A stretch of 64,000 bases of DNA from Nemertoderma westbladi (lineage: Eukaryota; Xenacoelomorpha; Nemertodermatida; Nemertodermatidae). The position numbers were made by a program, and so were the translations under genes. Below the pieces are notes generated by a model, which made no database searches, was not told where the DNA came from, and was given only the letters and a program-made list of their open reading frames with translations. Location: the NCBI GenBank assembly GCA_032718475.1, contig JAUCBJ010000359.1:23004-87003 (forward strand). Reading direction: 5' to 3'. Each line of letters starts with the position of its first letter. Positions within the stretch are counted from its first letter, which is position 1. Positions 53,040 through 64,000 of the stretch are shown one piece after another.

Positions 53040-53660
53040 ATATTAGTAAAATAGTGAACGCTACCTATAATGGGAAAATATTAGTAAAATAGTGAACGCT
53101 ACCTATAAGGCAAAATATTAGTAAAATAGAGAACGCTACCTGTAATGGCAAAATATTAGTAAAATAGAGAACGCTACCTATAATGGCAAAATAATAGTAA
53201 AAAAGAACAGAAAATATAAAATATTTGTAAAATAGAGAACGCTACCTGTAATGGCAAAATATTAGTAAAATAGAGAACACTACCTATAATGGGAAAATAT
53301 TAGTAAAATAGAGAACGCTACCTGTAATGGCAAAATATTAGTAAAATAGAGAATGCTACCTATAATGGGAAAATATTAGTAAAATAGAGAACGCTACCTG
53401 TAATGGCAAAATATTAGTAAAATAGAGAACGCTACCTGTAATGGCAAAATATTAGTAAAATAGAGAACGCTACCTGTAATGGCAAAATATTAGTAAAATA
53501 GAGAACGCTACCTATAATGGCAAAATATTAGTAAAATAGAAAATGCTACCTGTAATGGCAAAATATTAGTAAAATAGAGAACGCTACCTATAATGGGAAA
53601 ATATTAGTAAAATAGAGAACGATACCTATAAGCCAAAATATTAGAAAAATAGAGAACGCT
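53040..53660 (+). repeat. Satellite block repeated at 58945-59565 (offset 5905)
   Basis: Both copies contain the rare AAAAAAGAACAG composite followed by the same order of CTGTAATGG, GAATGC and GAAAATGC variants, then GATACCTATAAGCC. The left flank of LINE-B (46730-46911) also resembles 58910-59100, so this block was duplicated around the LINE-B insertion site. Confidence 0.75.
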
Positions 53661-54249
53661 ACCTATAATGGGAAAATATTAGTAAAATAGAGAACGATAC
53701 CTATAAGCCAAAATATTAGAAAAATAGAGAACGCTACCTATAATGGGAAAATATTAGTAAAATAGAGAATGCTACCTATAAGGCAAAATATTAGTAAAAT
53801 AGAGAACGCTACCTATAAGGCAAAATATTAGTAAAATAGAGAACGCTACCTATAATGGGAAAATATTAGTAAAATAGAGAACGATACCTATAAGCCAAAA
53901 TATTAGTAAAATAGAGAACGCTACCTATAATGGCAAAATATTAGTAAAATAGAGAACGCTACCTATAAGGCAAAATATTAGTAAAATAGAGAACGCTACC
54001 TGTAATGGCAAAATATTAGTAAAATAGAGAACGCTACCTAAAATGGCAAAATATTAGTAAAATAGAGAACGCTACCTGTAATGGGAAAATATTAGTAAAA
54101 TAGAGAACGCTACCTATAAAGGCAAAATATTAGTAAAATAGAGAAAGCTACCTATAATGGCAAAATATTAGTAAAATAGAGAACGCTACCTATAATGGGA
54201 AAATATTAGTAAAATAGAGAACGCTACCTATAATGGGAAAATATTAGTA

Positions 54250-55270
54250 AAATAGAGAATGCTACCTATAATGGGAAAATATTAGTAAAATAGAGAAAGC
54301 TACCTATAATGGGAAAATATTAGTAAAATAGAGAACGCTACCTATAATGGGAAAATATTAGTAAAATAGAGAACGCTACCTATAATGGCAAAATATTAGT
54401 AAAATAGAGAACGCTACCTGTAATGGCAAAATATTAGTAAAATAGAGAACGCTACCTATAAGGCAAAATATTAGTAAAATAGAGAACGCTACCTATAATG
54501 GGAAAATATTAGTAAAATAGAGAACGCTACCTATAATGGGAAAATATTAGTAAAATAGAGAACACTACATATAAGGCAAAATATTACTAAAATAGAGAAC
54601 GCTACCTATAATGGGAAAATATTAGTAAAATAGTGAACGCTACCTATAATGGGAAAATATTAGTAAAATAGTGAACGCTACCTGTAATGGCAAAATATTA
54701 GTAAAATAGAGAACGCTACCTATAATGGCAAAATATTAGTAAAATAGAGAACGCTACCTGTAATGGCAAAATATTAGTAAAATAGAGAACGCTACCTATA
54801 ATGGGAAAATATTAGTAAAATAGAGAACGCTACCTATAAGGCAAAATATTACTAAAATAGAGAACGCTACCTATAATGGGAAAATATTAGTAAAATAGTG
54901 AACGCTACCTATAATGGGAAAATGTTAGTAAAATAGTGAACGCTACCTGTAATGGCAAAATATTAGTAAAATAGAGAACGCTACCTGTAATGGCAAAATA
55001 TTAGTAAAATAGAGAACGCTACCTAGAATGGGAAAATATTAGTAAAATAGTGAACGCTACCTATAATGGCAAAATATTAGTAAAATAGAGAACGCTACCT
55101 ATAATGGCAAAATATTAGTAAAATAGAGAACGCTACCTGTAATGGCAAAATATTAGTAAAATAGAGAACGCTACCTATAATGGGAAAATATTAGTAAAAT
55201 AGAGAACACTACCTATAAGGCAAAATATTACTAAAATAGAGAACGCTACCTATAATGGGAAAATATTAGT
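54250..55270 (+). repeat. Satellite block repeated at 62574-63594 (offset 8324)
   Basis: Three rare variants keep the exact offset of 8324 bp: AACACTACATATAAGG (54561/62885), AATGTTAGTA (54921/63245) and ACCTAGAATGGG (55021/63345). The LINE-C fragment lies just upstream of the second copy. Confidence 0.82.
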
Positions 55271-58200
55271 AAAATAGTGAACGCTACCTATAATGGTGAA
55301 ATATTAGTAAAATAGAGAACGCTACCTATAATGGGAAAATATTAGTAAAATAGAGAACGCTACCTGTAATGGCAAAATATTAGTAAAATAGAGAATGCTA
55401 CCTATAATGGCAAAATATTAGTAAAATAGAGAACGCTACCTATAAGGCAAAATATTAGTAAAATAGAGAACGCTACCTGTAATGGCAAAATAATAGTAAA
55501 ATAGAGAACGCTACCTATAATGGCAAAATATTAGTAAAATAGAGAACGCTACCTGTAATGGCCAAATATTAGTAAAATAGAGAACGCTACCTGTAATGGC
55601 CAAATATTAGTAAAATAGAGAACGCTACCTGTAATGGGAAAATATTAGTAAAATAGAGAACGCTACCTGTAATGGCAAAATATTAGTAAAATAGAGAACG
55701 CTATATAATGGTGAAATATTAGTAAAATAGAGAACGCTACCTATAATGGGAAAATATTAGTAAAATAGAGAACGCTACCTGTAATGGCAAAATATTAGTA
55801 AAATAGAGAATGCTACCTATAATGGCAAAATATTAGTAAAATAGAGAACGCTACCTGTAATGGCCAAATATTAGTAAAATAGAGAACGCTACCTATAAAT
55901 GGCAAAATATTAGTAAAATAGAGAACGCTACCTATAATGGCAAAATATTAGTAAAATAGAGAACGCTACCTATAATGGCAAAATATTAGTAAAATAGAGA
56001 ACGCTACCTATAATGGGAAAATATTAGTAAAATAGAGAATGCTACCTGTAATGGCAAAATATTAGTAAAATAGAGAACGCTACCTATAATGGCAAAATAT
56101 TAGTAAAATAGAGAACGCTACCTGTAATGGCCAAATATTAGTAAAATAGAGAACGCTACCTGTAATGGCCAAATATTAGTAAAATAGAGAACGCTACCTG
56201 TAATGGGAAAATATTAGTAAAATAGAGAACGCTACCTGTAATGGCAAAATATTAGTAAAATAGAGAACGCTATATAATGGTGAAATATTAGTAAAATAGA
56301 GAACGCTACCTATAATGGGAAAATATTAGTAAAATAGAGAACGCTACCTGTAATGGCAAAATATTAGTAAAATAGAGAATGCTACCTATAATGGCAAAAT
56401 ATTAGTAAAATAGAGAACGCTACCTGTAATGGCAAAATATTAGTAAAATAGAGAACGCTACCTATAAGGCAAAATATTAGTAAAATAGAGAACGCTACCT
56501 ATAATGGGAAAATATTAGTAAAATAGAGAACGCTACCTATAATGGGAAAATATTAGTAAAATAGAGAACACTACATATAAGGCAAAATATTACTAAAATA
56601 GAGAACGCTACCTATAATGGGAAAATATTAGTAAAATAGTGAACGCTACCTATAATGGGAAAATATTAGTAAAATAGTGAACGCTACCTGTAATGGCAAA
56701 ATATTAGTAAAATAGAGAACGCTACCTATAATGGCAAAATATTAGTAAAATAGAGAACGCTACCTGTAATGGCAAAATATTAGTAAAATAGAGAACGCTA
56801 CCTATAATGGGAAAATATTATTAAAATAGAGAACGCTACCTATAAGGCAAAATATTACTAAAATAGAGAACGCTACCTATAATGGGAAAATATTAGTAAA
56901 ATAGAGAACACTATATAATGGCAAAATATTAGTAAAATAGAGAACGCTACCTATAATGGGAAAATATTAGTAAAATAGAGAACACTATATAATGGCAAAA
57001 TATTAGTAAAATAGAGAATGCTACCTATAATGGCAAAATATTAGTAAAATAGAGAACGCTACCTATAAGGCAAAATATTAGTAAAATAGAGAACGCTACC
57101 TATAATGGGAAAATATTAGTAAAATAGAGAACGCTACCTATAAGGCAAAATATTAGTAAAATAGAGAACGCTACCTATAATGGGAAAATATTAGTAAATA
57201 GAGAACGCTACCTATAATGGCAAAATATTAGTAAAATAGAGAACGCTACCTATAAGGCAAAATATTACTAAAATAGAACAGAAAACATAAAATATTTGTA
57301 AAATAGAGAACGCTACCTATAATGGGAAAATATTAGTAAAATAGAGAACGCTACCTACCTATAAGGCAAAATATTAGTAAAATAGAGAACGCTACCTATA
57401 ATGGGAAAATATTAGTAAAATAGAGAATGCTACCTATAAGGCAAAATATTAGTAAAATAGAGAACGCTACCTATAATGGGAAAATATTAGTAAAATAGAG
57501 AACACTATATAATGGCAAAATATTAGTAAAATAGAGAACGCTACCTATAAGGGGAAAATATTAGTAAAATAGAGAACGCTACCTATAATGGGAAAATATT
57601 AGTAAAATAGAGAACGCTACCTATAAGGCAAAACATTAGTAAAATAGAGAACGCTACCTAAAAGGGAAAATATTAGTAAAATAGAGAACGCTACCTGTAA
57701 TGGCAAAATATTAGTAAAATAGAGAATGCTACCTATAATGGCAAAATATTAGTAAAATAGAGAACGCTATATAATGGCAAAATATTAGTAAAATAGAGAA
57801 CGCTACCTATAATGGGAAAATATTAGTAAAATAGAGAATGCTACCTATAATGGCAAAATATTAGTAAAATAGAGAACGCTATATAATGGCAAAATATTAG
57901 TAAAATAGAGAACGCTACCTATAATGGGAAAATATTAGTAAAATAGAGAACGCTACCTATAAGGCAAAATATTACTAAAATAGAGAACGCTACCTATAAT
58001 GGGAAAATATTAGTAAAATAGTGAACGCTACCTATAATGGGAAAATATTAGTAAAATAGTGAACGCTACCTATAATGGGAAAATATTAGTAAAATAGTGA
58101 ACGCTTCCTATAATGGGAAAATATTAGTAAAATAGTGAACGCTACCTGTAATGGCAAAATATTAGTAAAATAGAGAACACTACCTGTAATGGCAAAATAT

Positions 58201-60778
58201 TAGTAAAATAGAGAACGCTACCTATAATGGGAAAATATTAGTAAAATAGAGAACGCTACCTATAAGGCAAAATATTACTAAAATAGAGAACGCTATATAA
58301 TGGGAAAATATTAGTAAAATAGAGAATGCTACCTATAATGGGAAAATATTAGTAAAATAGAGAACGCTACCTATAAGGCAAAATATTACTAAAATAGAGA
58401 ACGCTACCTATAATGGGAAAATATTAGTAAAATAGTGAACGCTACCTATAATGGGAAAATATTATTAAAATAGTGAACGCTACCTGTAATGGCAAAATAT
58501 TAGTAAAATAGAGAACGCTACCTATAATGGGAAAATACTAGTAAAATAGAGAACGCTACCTATAAGGCAAAATATTACTAAAATAGAGAACGCTATATAA
58601 TGGGAAAATATTAGTAAAATAGTGAACGCAACCTATAATGGCAAAATATTAGTAAAATAGAGAACGCTACCTATAAGGCAAAATATTATTAAAATAGTGA
58701 ACGCTACCTGTAATGGCCAAATATTAGTAAAATAGAGAACGCTACCTATAATGGCAAAATATTAGTAAAATAGAGAACGCTACCTATAAGGCAAAATATT
58801 AGTAAAATAGAGAACGCTACCTGTAATGGCAAAATATTAGTAAAATAGAGAACGCTACCTATAATGGGAAAATATTAGTAAAATAGAGAACGCTACCTAT
58901 AAGGCAAAATATTACTAAAATAGAGAACGCTATATAATGGGAAAATATTAGTAAAATAGTGAACGCTACCTATAATGGGAAAATATTAGTAAAATAGTGA
59001 ACGCTACCTATAAGGCAAAATATTAGTAAAATAGAGAACGCTACCTGTAATGGCAAAATATTAGTAAAATAGAGAACGCTACCTATAATGGCAAAATAAT
59101 AGTAAAAAAGAACAGAAAATATAAAATATTTGTAAAATAGAGAACGCTACCTGTAATGGCAAAATATTAGTAAAATAGAGAACGCTACCTATAATGGGAA
59201 AATATTAGTAAAATAGAGAACGCTACCTGTAATGGCAAAATATTAGTAAAATAGAGAATGCTACCTATAATGGGAAAATATTAGTAAAATAGAGAACGCT
59301 ACCTGTAATGGCAAAATATTAGTAAAATAGAGAACGCTACCTGTAATGGCAAAATATTAGTAAAATAGAGAACGCTACCTGTAATGGCAAAATATTAGTA
59401 AAATAGAGAACGCTACCTATAATGGCAAAATATTAGTAAAATAGAAAATGCTACCTGTAATGGCAAAATATTAGTAAAATAGAGAACGCTACCTATAATG
59501 GGAAAATATTAGTAAAATAGAGAACGATACCTATAAGCCAAAATATTAGAAAAATAGAGAACGCTACCTATAATGGGAAAATATTAGTAAAATAGAGAAT
59601 GCTACCTATAAGGCAAAATATTAGTAAAATAGAGAACGCTACCTATAAGGCAAAATATTAGTAAAATAGAGAACGCTACCTATAATGGGAAAATATTAGT
59701 AAAATAGTGAACGCTACCTATAATGGGAAAATATTAGTAAAATAGTGAACGCTACCTGTAATGGCAAAATATTAGTAAAATAGAGAACGCTACCTATAAT
59801 GGCAAAATATTAGTAAAATAGAGAACGCTACCTGTAATGGCAAAATATTAGTAAAATAGAGAACGCTACCTATAATGGGAAAATATTAGTAAAATAGAGA
59901 ACGCTACCTATAAGGCAAAATATTACTAAAATAGAGAACGCTACCTATAATGGGAAAATATTAGTAAAATAGAGAACGCTACCTATAATGGGAAAATATT
60001 AGTAAAATAGAGAACGCTACCTGTAATGGCAAAATATTAGTAAAATAGAGAATGCTACCTATAATGGCAAAATATTAGTAAAATAGAGAACGCTACCTGT
60101 AATGGCAAAATATTAGTAAAATAGAGAACGCTACCTATAAGGCAAAATATTACTAAAATAGAGAACGCTACCTATAATGGGAAAATATTAGTAAAATAGT
60201 GAACGCTACCTATAATGGGAAAATATTAGTAAAATAGTGAACGCTACCTGTAATGGCAAAATATTAGTAAAATAGAGAACGCTACCTATAATGGCAAAAT
60301 ATTAGTAAAATAGAGAACGCTACCTGTAATGGCAAAATATTAGTAAAATAGAGAACGCTACCTATAATGGGAAAATATTAGTAAAATAGAGAACGCTACC
60401 TATAAGGCAAAATATTACTAAAATAGAGAACGCTACCTATAATGGGAAAATATTAGTAAAATAGAGAACACTACCTATAATGGGAAAATATTAGTAAAAT
60501 AGTGAACGCTACCTATAATGGCAAAATATTAGTAAAATAGAGAACACTATATAATGGCAAAATATTAGTAAAATAGAGAACGCTACCTATAATGGCAAAA
60601 TATTAGTAAAATAGAGAACGCTACCTATAATGGGAAAATATTAGTAAAATAGAGAACACTATATAATGGCAAAATATTAGTAAAATAGAGAATGCTACCT
60701 ATAATGGCAAAATATTAGTAAAATAGAGAACGCTACCTATAAGGCAAAATATTAGTAAAATAGAGAACGCTACCTATA

Positions 60779-62305
60779 TGTTAAACCTTTCCGTGACGAG
60801 TCTATCTTTTGGCATAGTGTCTGGGTGTCTGCTGGGTGTCCGAATGTTTCTCAAAATGCACATCTATTTCATATGCGTAGAGTTACAAGGGCTCAGTTTA
60901 AATATGCTGTGCGACGGTTGAAACGCGCTTCTGATAACATTCAGCGAGACAAATTACTGCAAGCCTGTTTGAGAAACAATCAACAGATATTCGAGGAGAT
61001 TAAGAAGCTGCGTCGGGTGTCGCCTGTAGTTAGTTCTAGAATAGATGACTGTGTTGACTCACAGTCAATAGCTGATCGCTTTGCTTCAATTTACTCCACA
61101 TTGTTTAATCAACCTTATAACTCAAATTTGGAAGGTTTACGGCAGCAGATTCATGAGAAATTGGACAGTTGTGATAGGGATGCATTGCGGCTTATAACTT
61201 CAGAGCTAGTTTGGGAGGCTATGAATAAGCTTAAAAGTTCTAAGTCAGATGTAGCCTTTGGATTTGATTCGGACTGCTTAATCAATGCGGGCCCGGAATT
61301 TAGAGAGCAATTAGTTAGGTTATTTAACTTGTTTCTTGTTCATGGTTTTGTACCTCAATTTCTTCTGACTTGCGTTATATTACCTTTAATTAAAGATAAG
61401 CTGGGTGATCAAGCCGTCTCTAGTAACTACCGTGCAATAGCTTTGTCATCATTGTTAATCAAACTATTTGAATGGGTAATGTTGCTGTCACAATCTGAAT
61501 GCCTTTCATTGGATGAGCTGCAGTTCGGTTTTCAGTCTGGTACGGGGACAAGCCAGTGCTCGTGGGTGGCCTCAGAGGTGATTGGTCATTACTCCAGGTA
61601 CAATACACCAGTATATGGGAGTCTACTTGACCTCACAAAGGCATTCGATATGGTCGAGTGGTGTAAACTATTCTTGGAACTGATCAAAAAGGGTTTCTCT
61701 CCGTTATTCCTACGTACCCTACTGTGGATATATTCCAATCAATCCTGTTGTGTCCGTTGGAATGAAACTTTATCGTCTCCTTTCGGTATTTCTAATGGTG
61801 TAAAACAGGGATCTGTGGCCTCGCCAATTCTGTTTTGCATTCTTCTCAACTCGCTCCTTGTGCGTCTGCGAGAGGCAGGTGTAGGATGCTGGATAGGCAC
61901 ATATTTCTTGGGTGCACTAGCATACGCGGATTATATTTTCTTGTTGTGCCCATCTCTGTGCGGCCTTCACTTTATGGTTTCATTATGCGAAAGATTTGCA
62001 CAAGATAATGATTTAGTTTTCAGTACAAATGTAACTCCAGAGAAGTCTAAATCGAAATGTATTGCATTTAGCAACTCGACGCGTTGGAGGGAACCTGCTG
62101 CCAGAATACATTTAAATGGTCACGATTTGCCATGGGTTCGTGAGGCAGTTCATTTGGGGCATGTTTTTGATTTTCGCAATAGTATGGTGTCTGATGTACT
62201 GAAAAAACGCGGCCAATTAATAGGTAAATTAAATGCACTAAGACAAGAGTTTTATTTTTCTGATCCTTATTTATTGTGCGATATCCAGCGGATTTACGCA
62301 ACTTG
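60779..62305 (+). mobile_element. LINE-C: internal fragment of a LINE-A relative
   Basis: 1.53 kb of LINE sequence truncated at both ends. The left end begins within the endonuclease-RT linker (text equal to LINE-A VRDFKIDAMFW), joined to the satellite after CTACCTATA. The right end stops shortly after the RT core (IQRIYAT), and satellite resumes at TTAGTAAAATAG with about 11 bp of a monomer missing. There is no 3' UTR, tail or target duplication. Loss of the 3' end cannot come from normal 5' truncation during insertion, so later deletion or recombination in the array is likely. It differs from LINE-A at many residues, so it is a sister subfamily and not a copy. Confidence 0.92.
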
Positions 62306-62309
62306 TTAG
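60780..62309 (+). pseudogene. LINE-C ORF2 fragment: reverse transcriptase with YADY active site
   Basis: An uninterrupted frame of about 509 codons. The true LINE frame is open from 60780 (VKPFRDESIFWHSVW); any later start codon is incidental. Recognisable are a basic linker (HMRRVTRAQFKYAVRRLKRA), RT entry blocks (FDSDCLINAG, NYRAIALSSLLIKLFEW), LQFGFQSGTGTSQ, motif A SLLDLTKAFD, motif B NGVKQGSVASPILF, and motif C, which reads AYADYIFLLCPS at 61923-61934. The second catalytic Asp of YADD is Tyr (GAT to TAT), which should abolish polymerisation. The last codon before the stop is LINE or junction sequence; the TAG at 62307 comes from the satellite. The intact frame despite the active-site loss is consistent with a young insertion. 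Its main use here is as a reference: it shows that TGG stood where LINE-A has TGA. Confidence 0.88.
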
Positions 62310-63605
62310 TAAAATAGAGAACGCTACCTATAATGGGAAAATATTAGTAAAATAGAGAACGCTACCTATAAGGCAAAATATTACTAAAATAGAGAACGCT
62401 ACCTATAATGGGAAAATATTAGTAAAATAGTGAACGCTACCTATAATGGGAAAATACTAGTAAAATAGAGAACGCTACCTATAAGGCAAAATATTACTAA
62501 AATAGAGAACGCTATATAATGGGAAAATATTAGTAAAATAGTGAACGCTACCTATAATGGGAAAATATTAGTAAAATAGAGAATGCTACCTATAATGGGA
62601 AAATATTAGTAAAATAGAGAAAGCTACCTATAATGGAAAAATATTAGTAAAATAGAGAACGCTACCTATAATGGGAAAATATTAGTAAAATAGAGAACGC
62701 TACCTATAATGGCAAAATATTAGTAAAATAGAGAACGCTACCTGTAATGGCAAAATATTAGTAAAATAGAGAACGCTACCTATAAGGCAAAATATTAGTA
62801 AAATAGAGAACGCTACCTATAATGGGAAAATATTAGTAAAATAGAGAACGCTACCTATAATGGGAAAATATTAGTAAAATAGAGAACACTACATATAAGG
62901 CAAAATATTACTAAAATAGAGAACGCTACCTATAATGGGAAAATATTAGTAAAATAGTGAACGCTACCTATAATGGGAAAATATTAGTAAAATAGTGAAC
63001 GCTACCTATAATGGCAAAATATTAGTAAAATAGAGAACGCTACCTATAATGGCAAAATATTAGTAAAATAGAGAACGCTACCTGTAATGGCAAAATATTA
63101 GTAAAATAGAGAACGCTACCTATAATGGGAAAATATTAGTAAAATAGAGAACGCTACCTATAAGGCAAAATATTACTAAAATAGAGAACGCTACCTATAA
63201 TGGGAAAATATTAGTAAAATAGTGAACGCTACCTATAATGGGAAAATGTTAGTAAAATAGAGAACGCTACCTATAATGGCAAAATATTAGTAAAATAGAG
63301 AACGCTACCTGTAATGGCAAAATATTAGTAAAATAGAGAACGCTACCTAGAATGGGAAAATATTAGTAAAATAGTGAACGCTACCTATAATGGCAAAATA
63401 TTAGTAAAATAGAGAACGCTACCTATAATGGCAAAATATTAGTAAAATAGAGAACGCTACCTGTAATGGCAAAATATTAGTAAAATAGAGAACGCTACCT
63501 ATAATGGGAAAATATTAGTAAAATAGAGAACGCTACCTATAAGGCAAAATATTACTAAAATAGAGAACGCTACCTATAATAGGAAAATATTAGTAAAATA
63601 GTGAA
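62306..63605 (+). repeat. Satellite right of LINE-C, forward orientation
   Basis: 1.3 kb of satellite. From about 62574 it repeats 54250-55270 at offset 8324. Variants TTACTAAAATAG, GTGAACG and AACACTACATATAAGG are present. It ends at the strand switch near 63606, with GTGAA running directly into the reverse-oriented array. Confidence 0.93.
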
Positions 63606-64000
63606 TATTTACTAATATTTTCCCATTATAGGTAGCGTTCACTATTTTACTAATATTTTCCCATTATAGGTAGCGTTCTCTATTTTAGTAATATTTTGCC
63701 TTATATGTAGTGTTCTCTATTTTACTAATATTTTCCCATTATAGGTAGCGTTCTCTATTTTACTAATATTTTCCCATTATAGGTAGCGTTCACTATTTTA
63801 CTAATATTTTCCCATTCTAGGTAGCGTTCTCTATTTTACTAATATTTTGCCATTACAGGTAGCGTTCTCTATTTTACTAATATTTTGCCATTATAGGTAG
63901 CGTTCTCTATTTTACTAATATTTTCCCATTATAGGTAGCGTTCTCTATTTTACTAATATTTTCCCATTATAGGTAGCTTTCTCTATTTTACTAATATTTT
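63606..64000 (-). repeat. Inverted satellite segment at the window end
   Basis: From 63608 the satellite runs on the opposite strand (TTTACTAATATTTTCCC, then GGTAGCG). Its reverse complement follows, unit by unit, the order of variants at 54290-54690 and 62610-63000 (GAAAGCTACC, two GGG units, one GGC, one CTGTAATGG, then AACACTACATATAAGG and TTACTAAAATAG). The visible difference is one inserted or replaced unit, CTAGAATGGG with GTGAACG. The segment continues past the window, so its length is unknown. Confidence 0.92.

Larger units (their letters stand above)
52954..60778 (+). repeat. Satellite between LINE-B and LINE-C
   Basis: 7.8 kb of satellite in the same orientation as the main array, beginning with a run of 11 A that replaces the usual GGCAAAA. 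Variants include CTGTAATGG, GATACCTATAAGCC with TTAGAAAAATAG (53620-53900 and 59523), CACTACATATAAGG (54561, 56568) and a few composites. Internal duplications: 53040-53660 is repeated at 58945-59565 (offset 5905, by the AAAAAAGAACAG marker at 53186/59091), and 56845-58400 repeats the spacer between LINE-A and LINE-B. Confidence 0.93.

Overview
The window is animal-type nuclear DNA, probably from an invertebrate. About 51 kb of the 64 kb (roughly 80%) is one AT-rich tandem satellite with a monomer of about 38 bp. The rest is three insertions of LINE (non-LTR) retrotransposons that use an AP-type endonuclease, one of which carries a small inverted-repeat DNA element. There is no host protein gene, rRNA, tRNA or prokaryotic operon structure. 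The eukaryotic call rests on the LINE content, on the satellite, and on 3' ends with AATAAA plus simple-repeat tails. The species cannot be read from this sequence.

Layout: satellite 1-40341; LINE-A, + strand, nearly full length, 40342-45372; satellite 45373-46911; LINE-B, - strand, 5' truncated, 46912-52953, with an 837-bp inverted-repeat element at 48756-49592; satellite 52954-60778; LINE-C, + strand, an internal fragment of a relative of LINE-A, 60779-62305; satellite 62306-63605. At about 63606 the satellite switches strand and runs inverted to the window end.

The satellite has structure at several scales. The 38-bp monomer comes in variants of 34-38 bp, plus a 67-bp composite that dominates about 25.1-36.7 kb. 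Larger blocks of 0.4-2.4 kb are repeated at constant offsets, read from shared rare variants: 114, about 406/441, 917, 1475, 2298/2369, 2761, 3290/3368, 5905, 7755, 8324, about 11545 and 12728 bp. A core at about 17.8-18.6 kb is almost perfectly homogeneous.

LINE-A has an intact ORF1 (517 aa) and an ORF2 broken by one Trp-to-stop change and one short-repeat frameshift. LINE-B has a truncated ORF1 ending in an SGNH-hydrolase-like Asp-x-x-His segment, and a CR1/L2-type ORF2. In its first 348 residues that ORF2 shows seven or eight hydrophobic segments and then a 2A-like GDIHLNPGP motif, directly before the endonuclease. This possible polytopic membrane leader separated from the replication enzyme by a ribosome-skipping-like site is the most interesting feature here. 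LINE-C lacks both ends and has YADY in place of the catalytic YADD. None of the three copies looks able to move by itself now.
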